DNA of 64,000 bases from Scilla litardierei (taxonomy: Eukaryota; Streptophyta; Magnoliopsida; Asparagales; Asparagaceae). The DNA lies in contig CM061139.1 of NCBI GenBank assembly GCA_030789695.1, forward strand, positions 203,395,641 through 203,459,640. The letters are read 5' to 3'. This document shows, piece after piece, positions 1-10,203 of this stretch (within the stretch, counting starts at the first letter, position 1; the number at the start of each line of letters is the position of its first letter). A model generated the notes under the pieces. That model saw nothing but the letters and a program-made list of their open reading frames with translations. It was not told the origin of the DNA and made no database searches. Made by a program: the position numbers and the translations under genes.

Positions 1-1722
1 ATCTGATGAGCTTTAAGTTGTTTACAACTATGATCTCAAAGCATGTTCTTTGCTCTTGTAAAGATGCAAAGACAACCCGTAGTATGAATCCTTGATTTTT
101 CAAGTGATTCACTTGGTTGTACAATATTTTATTTTATTATTTCTTCAATAGAATAGACGTCCCGAAGTCTATTCATGCATTTAAGTAAATGTGGAATCTA
201 TCTTTATCAAGATATACATAGAGGTATACCATCAAAACATCCAAGAGAAGCATATCCAAAATTTCCTCTGCCAGATCATAAGGTGCACACAGTGTATAAC
301 TGAGGAATATGATGCATCATTTATGTATGAGTCATACTCATTTTAATTTGTTTATTCCCCAGTTTCAGTGAAAACTCTTTGAGCTATGGGTTGCACCTTA
401 TACCATACGATTTTGCGCTTATTTTTATTCATGCAATACTTATTATGCCCACAGGTTTGACACCTTGTGGTGTCTGGACGTTAGGTCTGAACATTTCACA
501 GTTTATAAGTGAATCCAGCTCATCTTTTATTGTCTCGTTCCATATTTGGTCAATCTCTACGTTTGCATTTTACCAACGGAGTTATATAATTATCATCGCG
601 TTTGCGATGTGTGTGGCAACATGATATGTGAATATATTGTCGACAATTGTGTTCTTTTTGTCCAATACATCCCCATTACGTACAACGGTTAATTTTATTT
701 CAGTTTTTTCACAGCATTTCTTCTATGAGGGCATGGACACGAGCTTATTGTCATGTGGTAGTATTGTCTCAAAGCCTCTAGGAGTTTTTCTTTTTCTTTG
801 GTTTCTGTCTTTGGAGCCTGGTAGTCTGCTTCTTTTTAGTTGGGGAACTGCCACTTCTACTGTTAGTGGATTGCATCCATTCTCGGGGATGTCAACACTA
901 ACTAGCGTATTTACAGCAGGGATGTGTGATCTGACAATCTTTTGGTTGTCAATAAATGAGTCCGGTAACTGGTGAACAGTGTTCTTTATGTGTAGGATCT
1001 TCATGGATCTCATTTTCATATTGCTTTGTTACTAGATCATAGTGGGTCAATGTTTTTGTATCCTACGATATTATTTGTGTGGCTCCAGAATTAGCAGTAT
1101 CTGGGTCCAATTTGGGGAAATTTGTCTCATCAAATTCACAGTTTTCAAGACGTGCCTTGAATGCGTCTCCTGTTTGGGGTTCTAGATATCCTATTATGGA
1201 GGGTGAATCAATCGCTACATAAATACCTAGACGACATTGATGACCCATTTTTGTCCTCTGTAGTGGTGCTATAGGGATATAGAATGCGCAACCGAAAATT
1301 CTCAAGTGAGAAATGTTCGGTGGTATTATATATGCAAGTTGCATTGGAGAAAGACTCTGACCTCCATAGGGTCTAATCTTTATCAACGAAGCCGCATGCA
1401 ATATAGCATGTCCTCATGCAGTCACCGGTAACTGGGATTTCATTAGTAATGGATGTGCAATCCATTAGAGTATTTTTAATGACTCTGCCAACCCATTTTG
1501 GGTATGAATATGTGGTACATGATGTTCAATTTATATCCCAGTTGCTTGACAATATTCTTGAAATGACCGAAAGATAAATTTCCCAGCATTAACCGGACGT
1601 ATATTCTCTACTTGATTGTCTGGAAAATGCTCACACAACTTTATTATTTGTGCCAATATCTTTTGGAAAACATAGGTTGCTGGTCGATAGCAGACACACA
1701 CACGAATATTTGGAGGATGCAT
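1..1722 (-). pseudogene. Copia pol fragments: integrase, connector and start of reverse transcriptase
   Basis: Frame 1722-1531 carries part of the integrase core (a FPDNQVENIRPVNAG-like stretch, with the expected LDNAGEF degraded). Frame 1401-1063 carries the integrase C-terminal region (ISHLRIFGCAFYIPI, then GIYVAIDSPSIIGYLEP). Frame 1019-723 carries the connector (LPDSFIDNQKIVRSHIPA and KRSRLPGSKDRN). Below 720, in shifting frames, fragments resembling the RT N-terminus can be followed (QTPQGVKPVG-like, then LDMLLLDVLMVYLY). Reverse transcriptase copies the element RNA and integrase inserts it, but neither could be made from this copy. Confidence 0.75.
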
Positions 1723-1846
1723 CTCTCAGTAACATGAAGTGCCGAAAAGGCCCATTAGAGGGTGGATTTGTCCACACATATCTCCGTGTATTCTTTCGAT
1801 GAAGCACGGAGATTCTTCGTCAACTTTTAGTAAAGATGGCCTTCAA

Positions 1847-2188
1847 TTATGTTTGATGGCACTGAAAACGTGCCATTGGGAGTATAACATCTTTCTGATG
1901 TTTATATCTGTCATCAAGGATGGTCCACATATCTAGTGGATCCTTGACCGTAAGGTACTCAGCCTTTAGGGTCTTATCCACGTGGCAGCGAATGTATATA
2001 ATGACTTGCGCCTTTTCAATGTATATCGCCGTCACATTTTTTGTAATTGCAGAAACGGTGGATTTAGCTCGCAAGTGGAATTTAACATCAAGTTGCCATC
2101 TCAGATAATTTTTCCCTAATGCATCCAGTACTTCAAAATCGACGCTGGCGATTTTTACCATTTTATCTAGAGAAGCACAATTTTGCAT
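1847..2188 (-). pseudogene. Copia gag fragment
   Basis: This 113-codon frame starts with ATG and reads like the N-terminus of plant Copia Gag. A segment with L-GKNY-RW-LD near residues 24-34 is followed by a helical region ending in EYLTVKDPLDMW (about residues 76-87) and DRYKHQK. These match the DUF4219/UBN2-type Gag signature. Gag would form the virus-like particle. The frame stops soon after the second motif, so the distal half and the zinc knuckle are missing. It is followed on the same strand by integrase fragments, as expected for a collapsed Copia polyprotein. Confidence 0.8.
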
Positions 2189-2551
2189 GAATTAATAATA
2201 ATGTAAACATTTTCATGCAGAGGCAATTTTAAATGAATAAGCTAATTGTGTGGATCAAAGCCAGTCACCACATAAAAATAATGTCCCAACGTCCATATTA
2301 CAGTCCATTTTACACAAACGAAAGAGAAAATTACAACTTAGGAACCCACTTTGGTCCCATTGAAAATCTTCATCTTCAAGAGTGGCCTTCGCCTCCATGG
2401 AAATGGTCATCAGTCTTGGACATTACATATTTTTCCTCACTACAATTTCTCTCAAAAGAAAAAGAAAAGTGCATAAAAAGTAAAATGTGGGACTAAACAG
2501 CCGATCCAAAACCACAATTAGCAATCCATACAAATTTTGTGCTCATTAAAC
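2189..2551. other. Non-coding stretch upstream of Copia gag
   Basis: No open frame with recognisable content. Given its position it should hold the leader and part of the 5' LTR of the minus-strand Copia remnant, but no primer-binding motif or clear LTR end was found. Confidence 0.4.
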
Positions 2552-2612
2552 ATGTTTGTCACGACCCGCTTCCCATTATGCTTGGGAGCGAGAATGCGAG
2601 CGGGTCCGCATG

Positions 2613-2661
2613 TGCTTAAAGCAAAGAAGAACGGGTCTGCATGTGCTTAAAGCAAAGAAGA
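2613..2661. repeat. Direct duplication in the solo LTR
   Basis: A roughly 31-bp unit containing TGCTTAAAGCAAAGAAGAA occurs twice in direct succession, inside a purine-rich stretch near the left end of the solo LTR. Confidence 0.7.
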
Positions 2662-3198
2662 AGTATTTTTTGCTTTCTTTATTTCTTTTTTGATTTAAGC
2701 ATAATGAGCGTCTGTGTAATAAGCCTGGCAGATTCTTGCTTACGAATATCAAAACAACAAAGAATGTCATTATTACACTTCAACATCCAAATTACATGTA
2801 CACAGAAGAATTAAGGCCTAGCATGGCCATTACGGACAGTTACACAAAGTGGAAGAACACCTGAATAAAAAACAACAACAATATCAATAGTCTTATTTCA
2901 GCGCTGCGAAAACCTGTCGTTCCTCAGCAGTGGATCTCGGCGTCTTGGTACTCCTGGTCAACTAGCTCAGCCTCAGGGTATGTTCCTCTGCAAAATCTGT
3001 CTCAGAACCTGACGTATATGTCACAAGATAAACAACAGGAAAATATACGCCTGCGAGGGTCGCTCGGCAAGTTAAAATGTTAGAAGATGGACCCTCGGCA
3101 AGATAATAATATGGGTTGCAAGCTTTTAAAGGCGAGGGAAATACAACGGTGCACAACTAAGAAAAGTATGGTAGTGAAAGAAAACGTGCAAGTATAAC

Positions 3199-3380
3199 AA
3201 TGTGTGGTGTACAATGTAATGAGCATGCAATGTGAAGTGTGAAAAGCAGTGATCATGCAATGTGTAGTGTGTAAAGCAGTGAGCATGACAAAGTGTAGTG
3301 CGCAAGGCAGTAAACATGCAAAGTGTAGTGTACATAGTAGTAAGCATGGCTAGTATAGTGTACAGAGTTGTGGTCATGGC
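3199..3380. repeat. 30-bp tandem repeat, about six degenerate copies
   Basis: Units such as AATGTGTAGTGTGTAAAGC followed by AGTGAGCATG recur with a 30-bp period and increasing divergence to the right. Because 30 is a multiple of three, the minus strand shows a false 10-residue repeat of Thr, His, Leu and Cys. I treat this as non-coding repeat within the solo LTR. Confidence 0.8.
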
Positions 3381-3696
3381 AGTTGTATATGTGCATGGTA
3401 AGAAAAAGCTAGCACTTTACACAATTCACGATAGTATCAGCATGGGCAAGATAGTGCACCATTCAATCTCCTACTTTAGTAACATGTCCAATGTCTGAGA
3501 CGGAAGAAAACTACAATTACACCCAAACCAACGGAAGCTACTCGTGGTTCTATACTCACCGACCCGGACATGTGTCGGTCAAGTTCATCAATGGGGTGAA
3601 GTTTAACATTCCGATCTCTACTACAGTGGACTACCCCACCCATAAGTGTCAATATGTGTATCCGTATAGTTCAATGTTTTCCATGTAGCTAACATT

Positions 3697-3823
3697 CCGT
3701 AAATGACCCGATGGCCCCCGTAAGTGCCCGAAGGCCTAATATCCATAAATGCCCGAGGGCCAAATAGTCCGTATATGCCTGAAGGCCTAATAGTCTGTAA
3801 ATGCCCGAAGGTCCAATATCACA
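3697..3823. repeat. Tandem repeat of 21 to 27 bp, five copies
   Basis: Variants of CCGTAAATGCCCGAAGGCC followed by TAATAGT repeat five times with small length changes. The array lies in the same solo LTR and has no coding meaning that I can see. Confidence 0.8.
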
Positions 3824-4089
3824 ATTTATAAGGGGTAGACAATTCAAAGATAAGATGACAAAAAAATAATTCAACGAGCAATAAGAGTGTACTTTTTTAA
3901 CAAAACATTTGATATCTGTAAATTTGTATGTGATAATACTTGCCTGAAGCGACACGATTCTGAGTGTTCAGGCGATCACGGTGAGAGACGTGGTTTTATA
4001 CGCATTAACGGATTCGTGATATTAGACTAAGTTGTAAACTCAATAAAATATTATTAATTCTAACTTACGTAAACATCGTTATATATACT

Positions 4090-4111
4090 TACACACACAC
4101 ACACACACACA
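4090..4111. repeat. (AC)n microsatellite
   Basis: Uninterrupted alternating A and C directly abutting the terminus of the first Helitron. Confidence 0.95.
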
Positions 4112-4728
4112 CTAGTCATAACCAGTGCCCGTGGGCACGGTTCATTTAAGAGTTTCCCCCGCGAAATTTTTGTTCCCCAAATTTTTTTTCCACAGCTAAA
4201 ATTTAAAAGAACAACAATTTAGCGTAAAAATATTTAGCGACACTGGAGCCTTTGGCGCAAAACAACAAATTTGGCACGAAACAATAAATTCGACGCGAGC
4301 GCCTTCGGCGCGGAACAACAAATTAGCGGGGCGCCTTCGGCGCAGGAAATTATTTTCATCTTGTTGCCACATGCGTCGAAGAGACGGCGGGCCCTGCGTT
4401 GAGAGAGAGATTATTCGATCTGCATAACATTCGAGCTGCAGGATTAAGTGCAAGTTAAAGTTTTTCCCCAAATGCATTAATTGCACTCTGCTATTTTCCA
4501 GAAACTTTCATTCCCCAAAAATTTTCATTTCCCCATATGCTTTCATTTCCCTATAAACTTTCATTTCCCAAGAAATATTTTTCTCTCCAAAACTTTCCAC
4601 AAAATCGCATTTCAACCCTTCATTCCTCAAGATTAAATCTCAGTCGTTCTTCTATCAACCCTTTTGTCCTAGTCAGCTTGTCCTAGTCAGCCCTAGAATT
4701 CAAAAACAGTTATGTTTTAATATATAGA
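4112..4728 (-). mobile_element. Non-autonomous Helitron A
   Basis: On the minus strand the element starts with TC (4728-4727, preceded by A) and ends with CTAG at 4115-4112, followed by T. This is the A/T target and TC...CTRR rule of Helitrons. About 10 bases before the end is the GC-rich hairpin CCGTGCCC/GGGCACTGG. There is no Rep/helicase frame, so it depends on an autonomous relative. It contains several copies of the small hairpin GCGCCTTCGGCGC or variants near AACAACAAATTAGCG. Helitron B lies 108 bp away in opposite orientation and is clearly the same family. Confidence 0.8.
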
Positions 4729-4836
4729 TATATATGTATGTATATACTCGTGTCCAAATTCTCTTATCCAATTTCTCTTGTCCAATTTCTCTTATCCAAT
4801 TTCTCTTGACAACATCCCTATTTTATAGAATAGATA
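4729..4836. repeat. Spacer between the two Helitrons with a short tandem repeat
   Basis: The spacer contains four near-perfect copies of a 14-bp unit, TCCAATTTCTCTTA/G, flanked by TA-rich sequence. It separates the two 5' ends of Helitrons A and B. Confidence 0.7.
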
Positions 4837-5529
4837 TCTATTATACATTTGACAGTGTTTTTTGAATTCTAGGGCTGACTAGGACAAGATAAAGAGTGCA
4901 TGACTGAGATTTGATCTTGGTAAATCAATGGTTGAGATTGGAAAACTTAAATTTTGGTGGAAAAAATGTATTGGGAATCAAAACCTTGAAATTAGAAGTG
5001 TCTTGGGAAAGATTGTAGAGATTAAATTTGGGGGGTGCCTTGGGAACCTAAACTTTGAAATTAGAAGTGCCTTGGGAAAGATTGTGGAGATTAAATTTGG
5101 GGAAAAAGTGCCTTGGGAACCTAAACTTTGAAATTAAAAGTGGATTGAGAAAGATTATGGAGAAACATGATCTATTAAATTAAATAAAATAAAAAATACA
5201 GTGTAAAACAATTTAGCGGAACAACAAATTAGCGAAAAAAATACCCTCAGTTTTGTTGCGCTTGCGCCGAAGGCGCCGGCGAAATTTTTTTACACTAATT
5301 TGTTGTTCCGCGCCAAAGGCGCCCGCGAAATTTTTTTTACATTAATTTGTTGTTCCGCACCGAAGAGGCCCACGCCGAATTGGTTTTTCCACGCCGAATG
5401 CCGCTAAATATTTTTACGCTAATTTATTGTTCTGTTAAATTTTCGTTGTGGAAATAATTTTTCGGGAAACAAAGATTTCACGGTAGAAATCTTAAATGAA
5501 CCGTGCCCACAGGCACGGGTCACGACTAG
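4837..5529 (+). mobile_element. Non-autonomous Helitron B
   Basis: The element begins TCTATTATAC (after A at 4836) and ends CTAG at 5526-5529 (before T at 5530). The subterminal hairpin CCGTGCC-CACA-GGCACGG is followed by GTCACGA before the CTAG. The first 60 or so bases match the 5' end of Helitron A (shared GAATTCTAGGGCTGACTAGG), and the last 300 bases match its 3' end. No coding capacity was found; a roughly 70-bp internal repeat lies at about 4990-5165. Confidence 0.8.
4990..5165. repeat. Internal tandem repeat of about 70 bp in Helitron B
   Basis: The motif CTTGGGAAAGATTGTGGAG followed by an ATTAAATTTGGGG segment and CTTGGGAACCTAAACTTTG recurs two to three times with small changes. Short plus-strand frames here simply read through the repeat and are not credible genes. 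Confidence 0.75.
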
Positions 5530-5689
5530 TATATATATATAAACTGTTGTATATGAAAAACTAGGCATATAATAATAATAATATGTAAAGTTAGAGCTTA
5601 TATAATATAATATAGTTTACTATTCATTATATCATAACTGTATAATATAAGGTGTAGATTATAACTTACTCGTACAGCTTCGTGTTGCT

Positions 5690-6860
5690 CCTGCAGGCGG
5701 GGCGACTGATGGCACGGAAGCTGTGGCGGCGGCGGCAGTGTTCGGTGGTGCAGCGCGGGCTCCGAGAGTGGTGCAGGATGGTTCAAAGGCGAGCGTCGGT
5801 GGCAACGGTGGGTTATGCGAGCGAAGGTGGTGGCTCGTTGGGGTTTGATCGGAGTTGAGGAGTGGCGAGGGGGAGGGGCGATGGCAGCGAGCTGTAGGGA
5901 GACTGGGACGATGGAGAGAGGCTACAAGCGGAGATGAAGCTGTCGATGTCCGTTAGAGGTGCTTGGCGAAGGCTGCAGTGTTGTGGCGGGGGTTGCTGGG
6001 GTTGTCGGGCTCGGCGGTGGAGGTTGCTGGTGGACTGGAGATAGGAGAGGGAGCTTGCATGTAGGGGTTCGCCGGAGCTTTGTGGGAGGAAGGCGATGAG
6101 GATGGGATGTGGAGGCTGTCGGGGATGTCGGGTGAAGCTTAGGAGAGGTTTGGCGGGGGGCTTGTTCGCCGGAGAGCGGCGAATCGTGGAGGGGTAGCTC
6201 GGGACTGAGGGGTTTGTGGTGCAGTTGGAAGGTAAGGCTGGCATGTTGCTTGGAGGGTGGTGCTCGGAGGTTCAGAATCGGAGGGCTGTGCAGCTTGGTG
6301 AACTGGCCGAGGGCGAGGCGAGGTCGGGGCTTGGAGGGATGGAGGTCGACGGGAGTGCGACGAGGATGGTGCTACCGTCGATGAGGAAAGGCGAGGGGGA
6401 GGAGTTGGAAGGTGGGGGTCTGCGACGGTGTCGAGGTTGGAAGAGAGGCTCGATGGGTTGGTCTGCGGTGAGAGAAGGTCGGAGAGAGGGTACGGATGCT
6501 GGGGTGTTGGGTAGAGGAGACGACGGCGGATTCCGCTGGGCGCGTGGGGGTTCGATAGCGTGGCAGGCTTGTGGGCGGTGAGAAGGCGGTGATGGCGACT
6601 GGCGGTGGAGCGGGTGGTGTTTGGTGTCGAGCGAAGTAGGGTGAAGGGCTGAGGTCGGAGGAACGAAGAGAAGGTGCGTGTGTTGGGTAAAGAAGATGAG
6701 GCATGGCTGTCGTTGGGTTGGAGGGCTGGGGTGCTTGGCGTATCGAGAGTGGGTCGGAGGTGTTATGGCTTTAAGGAGGAGAGGAAGAAGTAGGCAGACG
6801 TGGAGGGACGACGTGCGGGAAAGGGTTGAGCGATGTGGGGATGAGGGATACGGGAGTTAG
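5690..6860. other. GC-rich block of the solo LTR
   Basis: A strongly G-rich stretch (on the plus strand) with overlapping open frames on both strands that translate to Pro/Ser/Arg or Gly/Arg low-complexity sequence and match no domain I know. It lies within the solo LTR, so I read it as transcribed but non-coding R/U5 or leader-type sequence. A real small protein cannot be excluded without homologues. Confidence 0.45.
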
Positions 6861-7194
6861 TTAGGATAATATTTAGGTTAGTCTGTTTTAAAAAGTTAAT
6901 TCCGAAAGATCCTATTTCAGTATTTTTTAAAGTTTGAATTAAAAAGAAAGAGTGGTTAAAAATATTTATAATATTGATAATAAGATATTACAACTTCGTC
7001 CTTTTGCATCAAAAAATTATGAAGAAAATACCAGAGTGATCGCGCCTCCGAGAGGATCGTGAATACGGGGTTTGATCGCGCGTTCGAGCTAAGAAAAATA
7101 ATAAATAAAATCAAACACAAATATATACATACTATAATATATTAACGAAGTACGTATGCAATTTGTACGACAGAAAAGTGGTTGTAACAATGTT

Positions 7195-7478
7195 CATAAC
7201 GTATCACAGGCATCACAGATTCAGAATAAGATAAATACTTCAAATTTAATGCTTAATAATTATTCAGACCATCAGACGATATCAACACAGTTAGGTTAGA
7301 TAACTAACGGCAGAGCGGTCGCATGGTCTTCATAATTATTAAGTTAATAACGCACACCATAGCATAAATTTATCCAAGAAAATGTGGGTGAAAAGTGTGA
7401 TGCACGACATATAATTATGATCCAAATATTGGCATCATATATTAAAATATGATATGAATCAGTTGTGCATATAGGAGC
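7195..7478. other. Short unassigned AT-rich segment
   Basis: Lies between the solo LTR target duplication and the Tat element. No gene, repeat or RNA signal was recognised. Confidence 0.5.
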
Positions 7479-8125
7479 TGTTAATCGTAGGAGTCCGACT
7501 CCCGCCCAGAACCACTGATATACCTCATTGATTCACCCCACTGCAAAAGGACCGCCGTCCCGGGGGTCCGAGGCTACATATGAATGGGCGCACCTCCCAG
7601 CGCCCCCCTCCCGGTCGAGGCGTACAACCACAGTTGCTCGGCCCGCCAAGGGCAGTGCGCCTGGGGATCACCCAGACAGTGCCGCCTGGGATGCTGACAG
7701 AGGCATGTGCATACCCATCCTTGCCAGCGGTCCACGACCCGCGACCGAAAAGGTGCGCGGCCGGGCCGGACAACCCCCGAGCAGGTCGACCCGGCGGGTC
7801 CCCACGAACCCCGCCGCCGGGGATAGCATTGCCGGATCTTTAGTTCATCACGCACGACAAACAACCTAGTGTAAGGACACGACTGACACTAACGCCGCCC
7901 GACCATCTGACAAAGCACCCCCTGGCCGCTGAGCCCCCTGACACTTAATGCTTTCGGCCCTGACACCCCGACAAAAGTGCCCCTGGCCGTTGCGCCGTCT
8001 GACAAAAGCGGGGCAGACACTCCTGTTCCTGACATCCTCGTCCGAAGCTTCCGCTGACAGCCGAGCCAGCTCAGCACGTCGAGTCAGCATGCCAGGTCAG
8101 CCCCACCTAATCATCTCCCATCAGG

Positions 8126-8133
8126 TATAAATA
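8126..8133 (+). promoter_or_regulatory. TATA box of the Tat 5' LTR
   Basis: TATAAATA in otherwise GC-rich LTR sequence. The same octamer is conserved at 26581-26588 in the right LTR. Transcription would be expected to start about 25-30 bp downstream, which defines the R region. Confidence 0.75.
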
Positions 8134-8159
8134 CCCCCTCACTTCTTACGGTGAGGGGG
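8134..8159 (+). other. Perfect 9-bp hairpin next to the TATA box
   Basis: CCCCCTCAC and GTGAGGGGG are separated by an 8-base loop. The structure begins immediately after the TATA box and is unchanged at 26589-26614 in the other LTR. Its position spans the interval between the TATA box and the expected start site. Confidence 0.8.
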
Positions 8160-8605
8160 TTGGCAAATTCTCTCTGAATCCATTATCCACACACGAGAGC
8201 AAAGGTCGTCCATATCTTTGTTCTCCCACATACAGCTCGTCACGTACGGTCGACACACCCTCAGTCCGACCTGCGTGCCTAGCCCCCGCTTTAAGTCCAG
8301 TTACTAACTTAGGCATCGGAGGGGCTAAGGGTTGGACCCCAACCCAGCCCTTCTGACGAGTTGCTCGTGGTGCAGGGCAGCTCGCCCCTCGACCGACATC
8401 CGCCTTCGGCTCCCGCCGCCCGATCCTCCTCCGCCGCGTCCGGTGAGATTTGACCCCGTGGTCTCCCCCGGCGGCAAGTTCAGCCTCTTCACCCCACTAA
8501 TCACTTGTCAAACAGCCCACCAAAACCCTCTCATTATTATAACCACCGGGCCCTTGGTTTCCCTCAATACAAATTCATTGTACGCGAGTTCCACCCCGCA
8601 ACAAT

Positions 8606-8621
8606 TGGCGCCGTCTGTGGG
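8606..8621 (+). other. Primer-binding site of the Tat element
   Basis: TGGCGCCGTCTGTGGG begins two bases after the left LTR. This TGGCGCC-type site is the form seen in Tat and Ogre-related Gypsy elements. It is where a host tRNA would prime minus-strand DNA synthesis. The exact tRNA was not determined. Confidence 0.85.
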
Positions 8622-8638
8622 ATCGAAGTGTCACACCC

Positions 8639-10203
8639 ATGTTAGACTCCATGCTGATCACTCGGAACCCTGATCACGGCAAGGATCCCGTGGGTCAGGA
8701 GCCACTCTCTCTACCAATCACCCCGGCAACCGACCCCCCTCCGGGGATAGGCGCCGAGATAGTCCAAACCTCGGCTCGCGCCATCCAGAAGAGCTTCGAT
8801 GCCGTTACTCAGGCGATGGGATGCTACGCGGCGGCGGGAGCGGAGCCACCGCCCGGCCCCTCGGAGCCCCCGAGCGTGAGACGGAATCTTCACCCTCAGT
8901 TCGAGGAGGAGGGGGAGACAGGGGGCTCGCCAAGGAGATTGCGGCCCAGCAGAAGCTCTTGGAAGAGGAAATGGAAGTCGTGCGGCTGTGGAGGCACCGG
9001 GAGGAGGCGGCCGCCGCGCAAAGGCATTTGAACGAAGCGACCGAGGCTGCCCGGCGGGCCTACCAGGACGAAGAAACCGCCCGCCACCAGCTCCGCTTCA
9101 TCATCGCGGAGCGCGAAAGGCTAAGGAGGGAGAACGAAGGCAACCGGGAAATCCCGGAGGTGACGGCGACGGGCCGGCAGCTCGGGGACGGGCGCGGCCC
9201 GCTGTTGGCCAGATCCCCACCGGGAAGAGGGAGCCCGTCTCGCCAGCACCCCTCCCCCGATCGCCAGCGCGAGGAAGCCGTATGTCGACAACTACGCTTC
9301 CTCACCGCACAGCGCGAAAGGCTTCTGCGGGAGAATCAGGAGCGGATGGAGATCCGGGAGGAGGCAGCCGGAGGGAGATGGTACTGGGAGAACCGTAGCC
9401 CGCAACCTGTCGAATCCTCAACCCAGGGAAGGAGTCCCCCCAGGCGACCGTCACGCAACTCCCCGTGGCGGGAGGACCGTCGGCAGCCGAGGCGCGACCG
9501 GTGCCAGACCCCCGAATGGCGGAGGGGGGATGCGACCGAGCGCCCCGCCTATCCGGAGGAGGCCACGCCGCTGGCACGATGGATCACGTCCACCCCGAGG
9601 CCAGTAAAGTTCAAACCCCCCCACCTCGCCACCTACAACGGAAGAGGAGACCCCCTCATGCACGTGCAACAATACCAGGGGGCGATGGAGGCGCATGATG
9701 TGGATGAGGCGTTCCTGTGCCGGCATTTCTCGCAAAGTCTGAGGGACACGGCGTTGGATTGGTACTTCGGCCTACCCGCGAGATCCATCGGGAGCTTTGG
9801 CGAGCTGTCCCACAAGTTCTGCCAAGAGTTTCGGGCCGGGCGGACGAAGAAGAAGCCCTTGGACTATCTCAGCACGATAGTCCAAGGAGAAGGGGAGACG
9901 ACGGGAAGATACCTGCGCCGCTTTAAGGAGGAGAGACGGGCGGTGGTAACCTGCGGCGACGAGGTACTCATGCTGGCCTTCAAGACGGGATTGCGGACTC
10001 GGAGCCTCCACAAATCCCTGCTCCGAGATCCTCCGGCCGACTATGAGGCGTTGGTCGCTATGGCGCAGAGGCATGCATTGGCCGAAGAGACCCTCGGCCC
10101 GAAGGCCCTATTTCCCCCGGCGAAACCGCTTCGAGGCGAGCCCAAATCACCCCCTCGGCCAAGGCAGGAGGAGGGGCATCGGGGCCGCGACCAACTGGCC
10201 TGA
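8639..10203 (+). pseudogene. Tat gag, frameshifted
   Basis: Translation probably starts at ATG 8639, just after the primer site, but that frame stops at 9031. The rest of Gag continues in another frame open to 10203, so there is a shift between about 8880 and 8940. The downstream part has a long charged, probably coiled-coil region (LLEEEMEVV, REEAAAAQRHLNEATEAARR). A retrotransposon Gag domain starting near FKPPHLATYNGRGDPLMHV and including LDWYFGLP and TGRYLRRFKEE follows. Gag would form the particle. A TGA at 10201-10203 separates it from the degenerate linker before protease. Confidence 0.85.

Larger units (their letters stand above)
1..2188 (-). mobile_element. Ty1/Copia retrotransposon remnant, truncated by the left window edge
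   Basis: On the minus strand the pieces follow Copia order: gag, integrase fragment, integrase C-terminal region, connector, then the start of reverse transcriptase up to the window edge. The gag-to-integrase distance is far too short (about 120 bp between frames), so protease and the first part of integrase are deleted. Every domain is split by stops or shifts, so the copy is dead. The 363 bp upstream of gag (2189-2551) presumably hold the leader and part of the LTR, but I could not place LTR ends or a primer site. The gag style resembles Copia families with short LTRs; that lineage call is inference. Confidence 0.85.
2557..7189 (-). mobile_element. Solo LTR of a Gypsy-type element, interrupted by two Helitrons
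   Basis: On the plus strand the segment runs from TGTCACGACCCGC to TTGTAACA and is bordered by the same five bases, ATGTT, at 2552-2556 and 7190-7194. Read on the minus strand it begins TGTTACAACC and ends GGGTCGTGACA, the style of long Del/Tekay-type Gypsy LTRs. There is no primer site, pol or second LTR, so it is a solo LTR left by recombination. Without the Helitrons and the spacer between them (4112-5529) it would be about 3.2 kb, a normal size for such LTRs. It holds two short tandem arrays and a GC-rich block. The boundaries and duplication are seen; the lineage is inferred. Confidence 0.75.
7479..8603 (+). repeat. Left (5') LTR of the Tat element
   Basis: 1125 bp, TG...CA ends, matching 25935-27058. 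By eye the two LTRs differ at about 28-30 positions (roughly 2.5%), so the insertion is fairly young. It contains CTGACAAAAG/CCCCTGGCCG-type short repeats between about 7900 and 8000, a TATA box at 8126 and a perfect GC hairpin just after it. Confidence 0.93.

Noticed and set aside
2962..3377. Short minus-strand frames with a 10-residue repeat
   Set aside because: They are a translation of a 30-bp tandem repeat.
3199..3823. CRISPR-like array
   Set aside because: The units are degenerate and contiguous with no unique spacers, in plant LTR DNA.
4112..5529. A single 1.4-kb DNA transposon with 300-bp terminal inverted repeats
   Set aside because: There is no target duplication. Each outer end has the Helitron hairpin plus CTAG before T, and each inner end has TC after A, so two opposed Helitrons explain it better.
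5690..6860. Long overlapping frames (up to 143 codons) as genes
   Set aside because: GC-rich DNA gives open frames in several phases on both strands; the translations are low complexity and lie inside a solo LTR.
7070..7090. tRNA-like word GCGTTCGAGC
   Set aside because: There is no cloverleaf, no acceptor pairing and no A/B box spacing around it.
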